DNA of 64,000 bases from Lentzea tibetensis. GTDB lineage: Bacteria > Actinomycetota > Actinomycetes > Mycobacteriales > Pseudonocardiaceae. Numbering within the stretch: position 1 is the first letter of the stretch; each line of letters opens with the position of its first letter. Shown one piece after another: positions 25,856-33,773 of this stretch. Both the position numbers and the translations under genes were made by a program. The notes beneath the pieces were generated by a model. It was given only the letters and a program-made list of their open reading frames with translations. It was not told the DNA's origin and searched no databases. The stretch covers positions 248,001 to 312,000 of the forward strand of contig NZ_VOBR01000006.1 of assembly GCF_007845675.1 (NCBI RefSeq), read 5' to 3'.

Positions 25856-26763
25856 CGGCCACCCTGGAGAAACCACCTCCTCCACTGGAGAAGGCATCGC
25901 TGAAGCACCGGCTCGCGGAGCGCGGCGTCGACCGGACGCTGTGGCTCCTCGTGCCGGGCGCGATCTTCGTGGTGGTGCTGTTCCTCTACCCGGTGCTGTA
26001 CGGCCTGCAGCTGTCCTTCCAACCGAAGGACGGCGGCGGGCCGTTCGGGAACTACATCAAGTTCTTCAGCGACCCGTACCTGCGCGACACGATCTGGATC
26101 ACGCTGCGGCTGGGCCTGCCCGCCGCGTTGATCAACGTGCTCGCCTCGATCCCGATCGCGTTCCAGCTGCGCGGGAAGTTCCGGGGCAAGCGGACCATCA
26201 CGACGATGCTGGTCGTGCCGATCACGCTCGGCACCGTGCTCACGGCACAGGGCCTGATCGAGTACCTCGGGCGCGCGGGCTGGTTCAACCGCGTGCTGCT
26301 CACCCTGGGTGTGGACGAGCCGATCCGGCTGGTGCACAACTACTGGGGCGTGTTGTTCTCGTTGGTCATCACGGGGTTCCCGTTCGCGTTCCTGCTGACG
26401 TTGTCGTACCTCTCCGGTATCGACCCGTCGCTGGAGCAGGCGGCCGCCACGCTGGGCGCGTCGCGGCGGGACAGGTTCCGCCACATCACGCTGCCACTGC
26501 TGGCACCGGGTCTGGCGATCACGTTCTGCCTGACGTTCGTGCTGGCGTTCTCGGTGTTCCCGTCCGCGATCATGGTGGGCGAGCCGTCGGGTGAGACGCA
26601 CGTGATGTCGATCGCCGCGTACGAGACGGCGTTCCGCGACTTCGACTACTCGTTGGGAGCCGCGGTCGCGATGCTCATGGCGCTCGTGATGCTCGCCGTG
26701 ATCGCCCTGGTGCTGGTCTGGCGCGCGACCCTGTACCGCGGTGCGACGGGAGGCAAGGGATGA
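25852..26763 (+). CDS. ABC importer permease 1 (PotB-like)
   Basis: A 303-residue permease with an N-terminal cytoplasmic extension (Pro/Glu/Lys-rich, about 40 residues), six membrane segments and the EAA coupling motif in EQAAATLGASRRDRFRHITLP. It forms the first half of the membrane channel with the next gene product. Overlaps at both ends (ATGA) indicate tight translational coupling. Confidence 0.93.
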   Translation: MTATLEKPPPPLEKASLKHRLAERGVDRTLWLLVPGAIFVVVLFLYPVLYGLQLSFQPKDGGGPFGNYIKFFSDPYLRDTIWITLRLGLPAALINVLASIPIAFQLRGKFRGKRTITTMLVVPITLGTVLTAQGLIEYLGRAGWFNRVLLTLGVDEPIRLVHNYWGVLFSLVITGFPFAFLLTLSYLSGIDPSLEQAAATLGASRRDRFRHITLPLLAPGLAITFCLTFVLAFSVFPSAIMVGEPSGETHVMSIAAYETAFRDFDYSLGAAVAMLMALVMLAVIALVLVWRATLYRGATGGKG

Positions 26764-27584
26764 GAATCGCCGCCCGTCCCGGCGCGTGGATCACGTGGGG
26801 CCTGCTGATCTTCTTCATGATCAACCTGGTCGGCGTGGTCGGCGCACCGCTGCTGAACTCGTTCGCGGTGCAGTGGTTCGACACCTGGCTGCCGAACGGC
26901 TACACCACCTCCTGGTACACCGAGGCGTGGCGCGAGTTCGACCTGCTCGAGGTCCTGCTCGTGACGTTCCAGGTGGCCGTCGCGGTGGTGGTGATCTCCG
27001 TGCTGGTCGGCGTGCCGACCGCGTACGCACTGGCCCGCAGGCAGTTCCCCGGCAAGAAGCTGCTGAACGTGCTGTTCCTGCTGCCGATCCTGATGCCGCC
27101 GATGACCTACGGCATCCCGCTCGCCACCGTGCTCTACAAGTTCCACCTGGCGGGCAGCGTGACCGGCGTGATCGTGGCGAACCTGGTGCCGGCGGTGCCG
27201 TTCGTCATCATGACGATGACGCCGTTCATCGAGCAGATCGACACCAAGATCGAGTCGGCGGCGCGCATGTGCGGGGCCAAGACCTCGGCGATCTTCTTGA
27301 GGATCCTGGCTCCGCTGCTGGTGCCGGGCATCCTGGCCGCGTCGATCCTGGTGCTGGTCAGGACCGTCGGCATGTTCGAGCTGACGTTCCTCACCGCGGG
27401 CCCGGACTCGGAGACCCTGGTCGTGTCGCTGTTCTACTCGGTCTCGGCCGCGGGCATCCGCGCGACCCAGACGGTGGACGCGATGGCCGTGATCTACACG
27501 AGCTCGATGCTGGTCCTGCTGGTGATCGCTCTCCGTTTCGTGAATCCGACACAGCTGGTTACGAGGCTCAAGGAACCGTCGTAG
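26760..27584 (+). CDS. ABC importer permease 2 (PotC-like)
   Basis: A 274-residue permease with six membrane segments. The coupling motif is ESAARMCGAKTSAIFLRILA, with Cys at a position where Leu is usual. Residues ALARRQFPGKK mark a cytoplasmic loop. It pairs with the preceding permease. The LacI gene follows 50 bp downstream on the same strand. Confidence 0.92.
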   Translation: MRIAARPGAWITWGLLIFFMINLVGVVGAPLLNSFAVQWFDTWLPNGYTTSWYTEAWREFDLLEVLLVTFQVAVAVVVISVLVGVPTAYALARRQFPGKKLLNVLFLLPILMPPMTYGIPLATVLYKFHLAGSVTGVIVANLVPAVPFVIMTMTPFIEQIDTKIESAARMCGAKTSAIFLRILAPLLVPGILAASILVLVRTVGMFELTFLTAGPDSETLVVSLFYSVSAAGIRATQTVDAMAVIYTSSMLVLLVIALRFVNPTQLVTRLKEPS

Positions 27585-27634
27585 CGCCGGACCCGTCATG
27601 ATTGTTGTTCCGGCTTGGTGAGGGTGAGGTTCAA

Positions 27635-28618
27635 GTGGCAGTCACGATCCGCGACGTGGCACGCAGGGCACACGTGTCGGTAGCCACGGTCTCCCGCGCG
27701 CTGACGTCCCCCGAACTGGTCAGGCCAGAGACCAGGTCACGGGTACTGGCTGCCGCTTCGGACCTCGGCTACCAGCCGAACAGAGCCGCCCGCGGCCTGA
27801 TCACCGGCAAGACGGGCAACATCGGAATCGTCGTGCCGGACCTGGACAACCCCTTCTTCACGGGAGTGCTGAAGGCCGTCCAGGCCCGCGCGATGCAGGC
27901 CGACTACGCCGTGTTCGTCGCCGACTCCGACGAGGACCCCGTCGCCGAGGCCAAGCTCGTGCACGCGATGGCCAAGCAGGTCGACGGCGTCGTGCTGTGT
28001 GCTCCCGGTCTCGAGGACTCGCAGGTCTACGAGGTGGCCGGGGCTACCTCTTTGGTTCTGTTGAACCGACGGCTGCCTGGCGTGCCCGCTGCACTGATGG
28101 ACTCCGCCGGTGGGATGCACGCCGTTGTCGACCATCTTGTGGCTTTGGGGCATCAGCGGATCGCGTATTTGAACGGGCCGCGCACCTCTTGGTCCAACCA
28201 GGAGCGTCGTCGGGGGCTCTTGTCCGCTGTTGCCCAGCACAAGGTCGACCTTGTGGATCTCGGGCCGTTCGCACCTCGGTACGAGGGTGGGTTGCAGGCC
28301 GCTGATCTGGCCGTTGCCGCTGACACCACCGCGATCATCGCTTACAACGACATCATGGCTCTCGGCGTGTTGGCTCGGTTGCGGGATCGTGGGATTTCTG
28401 TGCCTGGGGACGTGTCTGTCACCGGGTTCGACGACCTGACTTATGCCGCTCTTTGCTCGCCTGCGTTGACCACCGTTGCCATGCCTGTTGCCTCGGCTGG
28501 GCGTACCGCGGTCAACCTGCTTCTGGACTGGCTGGACTCCGACAACACCGACGTGCCTCACGTGGTGCTGGAGACGCAGCTCATCGTGCGGGGGACAACC
28601 ACTCCCCCGCGCCGCTAG
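27635..28618 (+). CDS. LacI-family regulator
   Basis: A 327-residue LacI/GalR regulator. The GTG at 27635 is preceded by GGTGAGG and begins just before the DNA-binding helix-turn-helix (VTIRDVARRAHVSVATVSRA, then LGYQPNRAARGL); an upstream TTG is less likely. The ligand-binding domain has NIGIVVPDLDNPFFTGVLKA, ALGHQRIAYLNGP, AIIAYNDIMALGVL and DVSVTGFDD, all regular. It probably controls the ABC importer and perhaps the divergent sugar dehydrogenase through the operator near 23512. Confidence 0.93.
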   Translation: MAVTIRDVARRAHVSVATVSRALTSPELVRPETRSRVLAAASDLGYQPNRAARGLITGKTGNIGIVVPDLDNPFFTGVLKAVQARAMQADYAVFVADSDEDPVAEAKLVHAMAKQVDGVVLCAPGLEDSQVYEVAGATSLVLLNRRLPGVPAALMDSAGGMHAVVDHLVALGHQRIAYLNGPRTSWSNQERRRGLLSAVAQHKVDLVDLGPFAPRYEGGLQAADLAVAADTTAIIAYNDIMALGVLARLRDRGISVPGDVSVTGFDDLTYAALCSPALTTVAMPVASAGRTAVNLLLDWLDSDNTDVPHVVLETQLIVRGTTTPPRR

Positions 28619-28861
28619 TACGGCCTGCGGATCCCGTTCTCGCGCAGCGTGGTCTCGATCGCCACCTCATGCACGTGATCATCCCTTGCCTCATGATTCG
28701 ATCACAGGATTGCAGGGCGACAGGAATGGATCTTCCTTTACCGCAAGGGTTCCCCGCGCCAGCACGGTGACTTTGAATTCGTTCCCACCTGGCGGGTCGA
28801 GCAACTCGTCGTCACGTTCGTACAGAAGACCGTACGACCAGGAAGGGTCTGTCGGACCGGT

Positions 28862-30295
28862 TCAGCGGGGGCGCGCCCTCAGGAACGCCCACACGAGCAC
28901 CGCGCACACCGCCAGAAGCGCCGCGCAGAGTGCGAAAGCCACGTGATACCCGTGCATCGTCGCCGCCTCCGGGCCGGACGAGGCCAGGTACGCGGCCACC
29001 GACGTGGTGAAGATCGTGTTGAGCAACGCGGTTCCCAGCGAACCGCCGATCTGCTGCGAGGTGTTCACCAGCGCGCTCGCGACGCCGGCGTCGGCGTGGT
29101 CGACACCGGACAAGGCGACGTCGTTCATCGGTGTGTACACCAAGCCCATGCCGATGCTCATCACCACGAACGCCGGTAGCACCAGGCCGAAGTACGACGA
29201 GTCCGCCTCGAGCAGGGTCAGCGAGAGCATCGCCGCCGCGGCGAGTGCCGCGCCCGTCGTCATCAGCGCCCGTGCCCCGAACCGCGGCAGCAGCCGCGCC
29301 GTGCACGTCGCGGTCACGACTATGCCGATGGACAGCGGCAAGTAGGCGATGCCTGCCTGCAACGCCGTGTACCCCAGCGTCTGCTGGAGGTAGAACGTCA
29401 TGAACAGGAACATGCCCATGGTGCCGACGCCGAGCAGAACCGAGGCCAGGTAGGCGATTCCGCGGGCGCGGTCGAGCACGACGCGCAGCGGCAGCAGCGG
29501 CGTGTGCGCCTTCGTCTCCACGAGGACGAACGCGATCAGCAGCACGAGCGCGAAGCCGATGACGCCCGATGTCCTGCTGGAGGCCCAGCCTTCGTTCGCC
29601 GCGGTGGTGAACCCGTAGACCAGAGCGATCAGGCCGCCGGTGCCCAGCAACGCGCCCGCGACGTCGTACCGCGCCCGGCCTTCCATCCTGCTCTCCCGCA
29701 TGGCAGGCAGCGCGAGGGCGAACGCGATCGCCGCCACCGGGACGTTGATGAACAGGCACCAGCGCCAGGTCGTGTACTCGGTGAGCACGCCGCCGACGAG
29801 CAGGCCGACCGCCGCGCCGCCGCCGGACACCGCGCCGAAGACGCCGAACGCCTTGGCGCGCTCCCGCGCTTCGGTGAAGGTGACCGTGATCAGCGAAAGC
29901 GCGGCGGGGGCGAGCAGTGCGCCGAACACGCCCTGCAATCCGCGGGCGGCGAACAGCATGCCGGCTCCCGTCGCCGCGCCGCACAACGCCGACGCGGCGG
30001 CGAAGCCGGCCAGCCCGACCAGGAACGTCCTCTTGCGACCCGCGTAGTCCGCGATGCGGCCGCCCAGCAGGAGCAGCCCGCCGAACGTGAGCGTGTACGC
30101 GGTGACCACCCACTGACGGTCCGCGTCGGAGATGTGCAACGCCTGCTGGGCGGACGGCAGCGCGATGTTGACGACGGTGGAGTCCAGCACCACGAGCAGT
30201 TGTGCGGTGACCACCACGGCCAGCAGCATCCAGCGGCGGGGATCCGGTGGTGCCGCGGACGCCTTCTCCGCGATGACGGTGCGGTATTCAGACAT
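28862..30295 (-). CDS. DHA2-type MFS drug exporter (EmrB/QacA-like)
   Basis: A 477-residue 14-helix antiporter. The ATG at 30295 is chosen because GAGGAGGG lies just upstream; an in-frame ATG at 30319 lacks a site. Signature motifs are LDSTVVNIALPSAQQAL in helix 1 and GGRIADYAGRKRTF in the loop between helices 2 and 3. These pumps expel drugs or endogenous antibiotics using the proton gradient. It follows the P450 by 30 bp on the same strand as the PKS genes and is the left boundary of the cluster, so it likely exports the polyketide and gives self-protection. Confidence 0.92.
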   Translation of the reverse strand: MSEYRTVIAEKASAAPPDPRRWMLLAVVVTAQLLVVLDSTVVNIALPSAQQALHISDADRQWVVTAYTLTFGGLLLLGGRIADYAGRKRTFLVGLAGFAAASALCGAATGAGMLFAARGLQGVFGALLAPAALSLITVTFTEARERAKAFGVFGAVSGGGAAVGLLVGGVLTEYTTWRWCLFINVPVAAIAFALALPAMRESRMEGRARYDVAGALLGTGGLIALVYGFTTAANEGWASSRTSGVIGFALVLLIAFVLVETKAHTPLLPLRVVLDRARGIAYLASVLLGVGTMGMFLFMTFYLQQTLGYTALQAGIAYLPLSIGIVVTATCTARLLPRFGARALMTTGAALAAAAMLSLTLLEADSSYFGLVLPAFVVMSIGMGLVYTPMNDVALSGVDHADAGVASALVNTSQQIGGSLGTALLNTIFTTSVAAYLASSGPEAATMHGYHVAFALCAALLAVCAVLVWAFLRARPR

Positions 30296-30325
30296 GACCC
30301 TCCTCTTAGGACGATTCAAGACCGC

Positions 30326-31534
30326 TCAGGACGACACGGCGAGGGTGAGCTTGTGCGCGTTGAGCATCTGGGAACTGCGGATGAACTGCGGCGGCTCGTC
30401 CGGGATGGTGGCGATCTCGGGGAACCGGTCGAACAGGATGTTCAGCGCGATGCGCCCCTCCAACCGGGCCAGGCCGGCCCCGATGCAGTAGTGGATCCCG
30501 CGCGAGAACGTCAGGTGCGGGTTCGGGTCGCGGCCGGGACGGAACTCGGCGGGCTCGTCGAAGACCCGCGGATCGCGGTTGGCGGCACCGATCCAGACCA
30601 TCACCAGCTGGTCGGCCGGGATCGTCACGCCGCCGACCTCCGCCTCGGCGGTGGTCACCCGCGTGGTCACGGCGAACGGTGGCAGACACCGCAGCGACTC
30701 CTCGATCACGTCCGGCAGGCGCGATCGGTCCGCGCGGACGCGGGCGAACTCGTCCGGATGCGCGTCCAGGCACAGGATCGTGTTGCCGAGCAGCATGGTG
30801 GTGGTCAGGTGCCCGGCCAGCAGCAGCACGTCGGCGAGCGTGGTGATCTCCTTGTCGCTGAGCCGTTCTCCTTCCACCTCGGCGTGCACGAGCCCGCTCA
30901 GCAGGTCGTCGCACGGGCGCCGGCGCCGGTCCTCGAGGTACTCGCTCAGGTACTCGCCGAACTCCTCGCGCTGCCGCATGGTCGCCGCGGTGGCCTCTTC
31001 CTGGCCCTCGAACCGGCCGGCCAGCGAGAAGTCCTCGGACGTGGTCGGGATCAGCGACTCCGCCCAGCGCCGGAACAGGTCGCGGTCGCTCGCGGGCACG
31101 CCGAGCAGCTCGGCGATCACGATGACCGGGAGCGGATGAGCGAGGGCGCTGACCAGTTCGAAGCGGTCGGTGGTGGCGGCGGCGTCCAACAGCTCGTGGG
31201 TCAGCGACGCGATCCTCGGCTCGAGATCGGCGAGGACCTTCGGCGTGAAGGCGTGGTTGACGAGCCTGCGCAGCCGGGTGTGCCGCGGCGGGTCGAGATA
31301 GAGGAGCTCGCCGGCCTGGGCCTCCTCCGGGTCCGCGCCGATCTCCGCGGCCATCAGCCGCATCAGGTTCGAGGAGAACAACCGCGGGTTGCTCAACACC
31401 CCGACCGCCTCCGGGTGGCCGTAGACGTTCCACATGCGACCCTCGGCGTTGTAGTCGACGATCTCGTCGGGAACCGCTCCGCGCAACCAGAACTGACGCT
31501 CGTCCACGCCCCACGCATCGAATTCGGTGATCAT
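30326..31534 (-). CDS. Cytochrome P450, tailoring enzyme
   Basis: A 402-residue soluble bacterial P450. The heme-binding motif is FSRGIHYCIG with the thiolate Cys350, the K-helix motif is E279-S-L-R282, and the I-helix reads LAGHLTTT (240-246), so Leu243 replaces the acidic residue usually seen before the conserved Thr pair. It lies between the AT-ER gene and the exporter in one transcription unit and probably hydroxylates or epoxidises the released polyketide. The I-helix change may alter proton delivery or the reaction type; this is an inference. Confidence 0.93.
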   Translation of the reverse strand: MITEFDAWGVDERQFWLRGAVPDEIVDYNAEGRMWNVYGHPEAVGVLSNPRLFSSNLMRLMAAEIGADPEEAQAGELLYLDPPRHTRLRRLVNHAFTPKVLADLEPRIASLTHELLDAAATTDRFELVSALAHPLPVIVIAELLGVPASDRDLFRRWAESLIPTTSEDFSLAGRFEGQEEATAATMRQREEFGEYLSEYLEDRRRRPCDDLLSGLVHAEVEGERLSDKEITTLADVLLLAGHLTTTMLLGNTILCLDAHPDEFARVRADRSRLPDVIEESLRCLPPFAVTTRVTTAEAEVGGVTIPADQLVMVWIGAANRDPRVFDEPAEFRPGRDPNPHLTFSRGIHYCIGAGLARLEGRIALNILFDRFPEIATIPDEPPQFIRSSQMLNAHKLTLAVSS

Positions 31535-31559
31535 GATATCCGTCCTTTCTGGACTTGGG

Positions 31560-33773
31560 TCATGCTGGCCGTTGGGTCGCGCCGCGCCAGAACGCGGTGA
31601 GATGCGACGCCGCGCCGTCGAGCAGCATCCGGCCGATCTCGTCGGCGTGCCGGTGCCGCCAGGACTCCTGCGGGGTGCCGCGCACCCACTGGTTGAAGGA
31701 ACCCAGCGCCGGTCCGGTGTGGACCTGGTAGTTGACCTTGTCGTCGGGCCGGCCTTCCAGCGCGATCCGCGCGCTGTACCCGAAGTAGCGCCGGAAGATC
31801 AGGGCCATCTTCTGCTTCGGCTGCCGCTCGGCGCGCTCGAGCAGCTCGTGACGGTTGGTCGCGCGCAGGTGCCGGACGACGTCGGCCCAGACCTCGTCGA
31901 GCGACTTGCGGAAGTACGTGCGCTCGAGCAACGCCCTGGTCTTCGCGGGCAGGTCGTCGATGCCGTCGTGGTGGGTGTAGAGCGAGTACAGCTTGTTCCC
32001 GCGCGTCGGGAAGAACACGCCCTTGCGCAGCACCTGGACCTGGCTGCCGAGCTCGAACATGTCACCCGCCGGCGCGTAGTCGGTGTCGTGCACGTCGATG
32101 TCCTGCAGCATGTCCTTGACCGCGTCGCTGGTCGCGGCCTCCACCGTGCACTGGTTGACCGAGCCGGTGACGACGTAGTCGGCGCCGAGCACGAACGCGG
32201 CCGCCACCGCGGCGGGCGTGCCGATCCCGCCGGCCAGGCCCAGGCAGATCGGCTCGTCGTACCCGTACTCCTCCTGTGCGCGCCGGCGCACTTCGAGCAT
32301 GGTGGGCAGCAGCGCGGTCGCGATGCCACCGTCGGTGTGCCCGCCCGAGTCCGCCTCGACGGTGATGTCGTGGCTCATCGGCACCCGCCGGGCGAGGTCG
32401 GCCTGCTCGGCGGTCAGCTCACCGTTCGCCCGCAGGCGGTCCAGCACCGAGTCGGGCGGGGGTGCCATGAACGTGGCCGCGACGTCGGGCCGGGACACCT
32501 TCGCCACGACGCGGTGGTCGCACACCGGCCTGCCACCGGGTCCCCGGCGCAGCCCCAGTGCGCGGTAGCGCACGAGCGCCGGGGTCACCTGGATGAACGC
32601 GGACGCTTCGACGAGCCGCACGCGGTGGCGCAGCAGCACGTCGACCATCGCGTCTTCCGTCGCGGGGTTGTCGTGGTCGGCCAAGAAGTTGACCCCGTAG
32701 GCGTGCTCATCGCCGAGTGCGCTCTGGATCTCCTTGATCCCGCGCTCGGTCTCCTCCGGCGCCAGGCCGGCGGTGCCGAGGAACCCGAGCATTCCCGCGC
32801 GTCCCAGCCTGGCGACCAGCTCGGGCGAGGCGATCCCGCGGTACATCCCGCCCGCGGCGTAGGCGTAGCGCAGGCGGTGGCGTTTCCGGAAGACCTCGCT
32901 GCCCAGGTCCCGGCCCCGGAGCCCGGACACCCGGTGCGTCGCGCGGGTCTGCTCGACGAGCTTCGTCAGCACCGCGCCGCCCAGTTCGACGAACTCGGTG
33001 ATGCCCTCGTCGAGCACGTGCCGCACGCTCTCGGTCCACCGCACCGGCCGCACGATCTGGTCGGTGAGCATCCCTGCCGTGGCGCCGGTCGGATAGGGGC
33101 GGGCGGTGCAGTTCGCGATGACCGGCACCAGCGGGGTGCCGAGGTCGAAGCCCTCGAGGAACCGGCGGAACTCCCGCTGTGCCGAGCGCATCAGCGAGGA
33201 GTGGAACCCGCCCGACACGCGCAGCCGCACCCAGCGGACGCCGCGCGCCTGCAGGAAGTCGCCCAGCTCGTCGATCGACTCGGCGTCACCGGAGACCACG
33301 CACTGCTCCGGCGAGTTGTCGTTGGCGACGACGAGCGTGCAGAACCGGCCTTCGTGCAGGAGTTCGGTGACCTGGTCGCGACCGAGACCGGTCACCGCGA
33401 TCATCCCGCCGCCATCGGCGCGGGCCATCAGCTCGCCGCGGCGCTGCACGAGGCGCAGCCCTGTCTCGAAGTCGAACGCGCCCGCCGCGTGCAGCGCGCA
33501 GTACTCGCCGAGGCTGTGCCCGGCGTAGTACGCCGCGTCCTCGCCACCGCGTTCCCGCCACTGCCGGTGGGCGAGCGCGCCGACCACGAACAGCGCCGGT
33601 TGGGTGAACTCCGTGCGGTTCAGTTCGCGCCGGGGGTCCTCGAGGCACAGTTCGCGGATCGAGTGGCCGAGCAGATCGGAGGCCTGCTCGGTCTGCTCGG
33701 GGAAGGCGTCGAACAGCTCGTGGCCCATGCCGCACGTCTGCGCCCCCTGGCCGGGAAAGATCACCGCTTTCAT
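31560..33773 (-). CDS. Trans-acting acyltransferase-enoylreductase (AT-ER) of the trans-AT PKS
   Basis: A 737-residue didomain protein whose ATG overlaps the stop of the terminal PKS gene. The N-terminal AT (about 1-285) has FPGQGAQ, the nucleophile Ser87 in GHSLGEY and the catalytic His in GGFHSS. The C-terminal ER (about 300-737) is of the PfaD flavin type, with GMLGFLGTAGLAPEE, VNFLADHDNP, ITVEADSGGHTDGG and LGLAGGIGTPAAVAAAFVLG. In trans-AT systems such proteins load malonyl units on every carrier domain and saturate selected double bonds. No module in the window has its own AT or ER, so this protein is required for chain extension. Confidence 0.95.
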   Translation of the reverse strand: MKAVIFPGQGAQTCGMGHELFDAFPEQTEQASDLLGHSIRELCLEDPRRELNRTEFTQPALFVVGALAHRQWRERGGEDAAYYAGHSLGEYCALHAAGAFDFETGLRLVQRRGELMARADGGGMIAVTGLGRDQVTELLHEGRFCTLVVANDNSPEQCVVSGDAESIDELGDFLQARGVRWVRLRVSGGFHSSLMRSAQREFRRFLEGFDLGTPLVPVIANCTARPYPTGATAGMLTDQIVRPVRWTESVRHVLDEGITEFVELGGAVLTKLVEQTRATHRVSGLRGRDLGSEVFRKRHRLRYAYAAGGMYRGIASPELVARLGRAGMLGFLGTAGLAPEETERGIKEIQSALGDEHAYGVNFLADHDNPATEDAMVDVLLRHRVRLVEASAFIQVTPALVRYRALGLRRGPGGRPVCDHRVVAKVSRPDVAATFMAPPPDSVLDRLRANGELTAEQADLARRVPMSHDITVEADSGGHTDGGIATALLPTMLEVRRRAQEEYGYDEPICLGLAGGIGTPAAVAAAFVLGADYVVTGSVNQCTVEAATSDAVKDMLQDIDVHDTDYAPAGDMFELGSQVQVLRKGVFFPTRGNKLYSLYTHHDGIDDLPAKTRALLERTYFRKSLDEVWADVVRHLRATNRHELLERAERQPKQKMALIFRRYFGYSARIALEGRPDDKVNYQVHTGPALGSFNQWVRGTPQESWRHRHADEIGRMLLDGAASHLTAFWRGATQRPA

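Noticed and set aside
28619-28680. A short minus-strand reading frame ending RENGIRRPY after the LacI gene
   Set aside because: Only about 19 residues from a GTG, preceded by a stop; it may be a gene remnant but is too short to support. The rest of 28619-28861 holds no gene that I can see.
28818-28837. Inverted repeat TCGTAC-N8-GTACGA just beyond the exporter gene
   Set aside because: Arms are only 6 bp and it lies downstream of a stop codon, not in a promoter; it resembles the GntR palindrome at 17927 only in the arms, so I do not call it a site.
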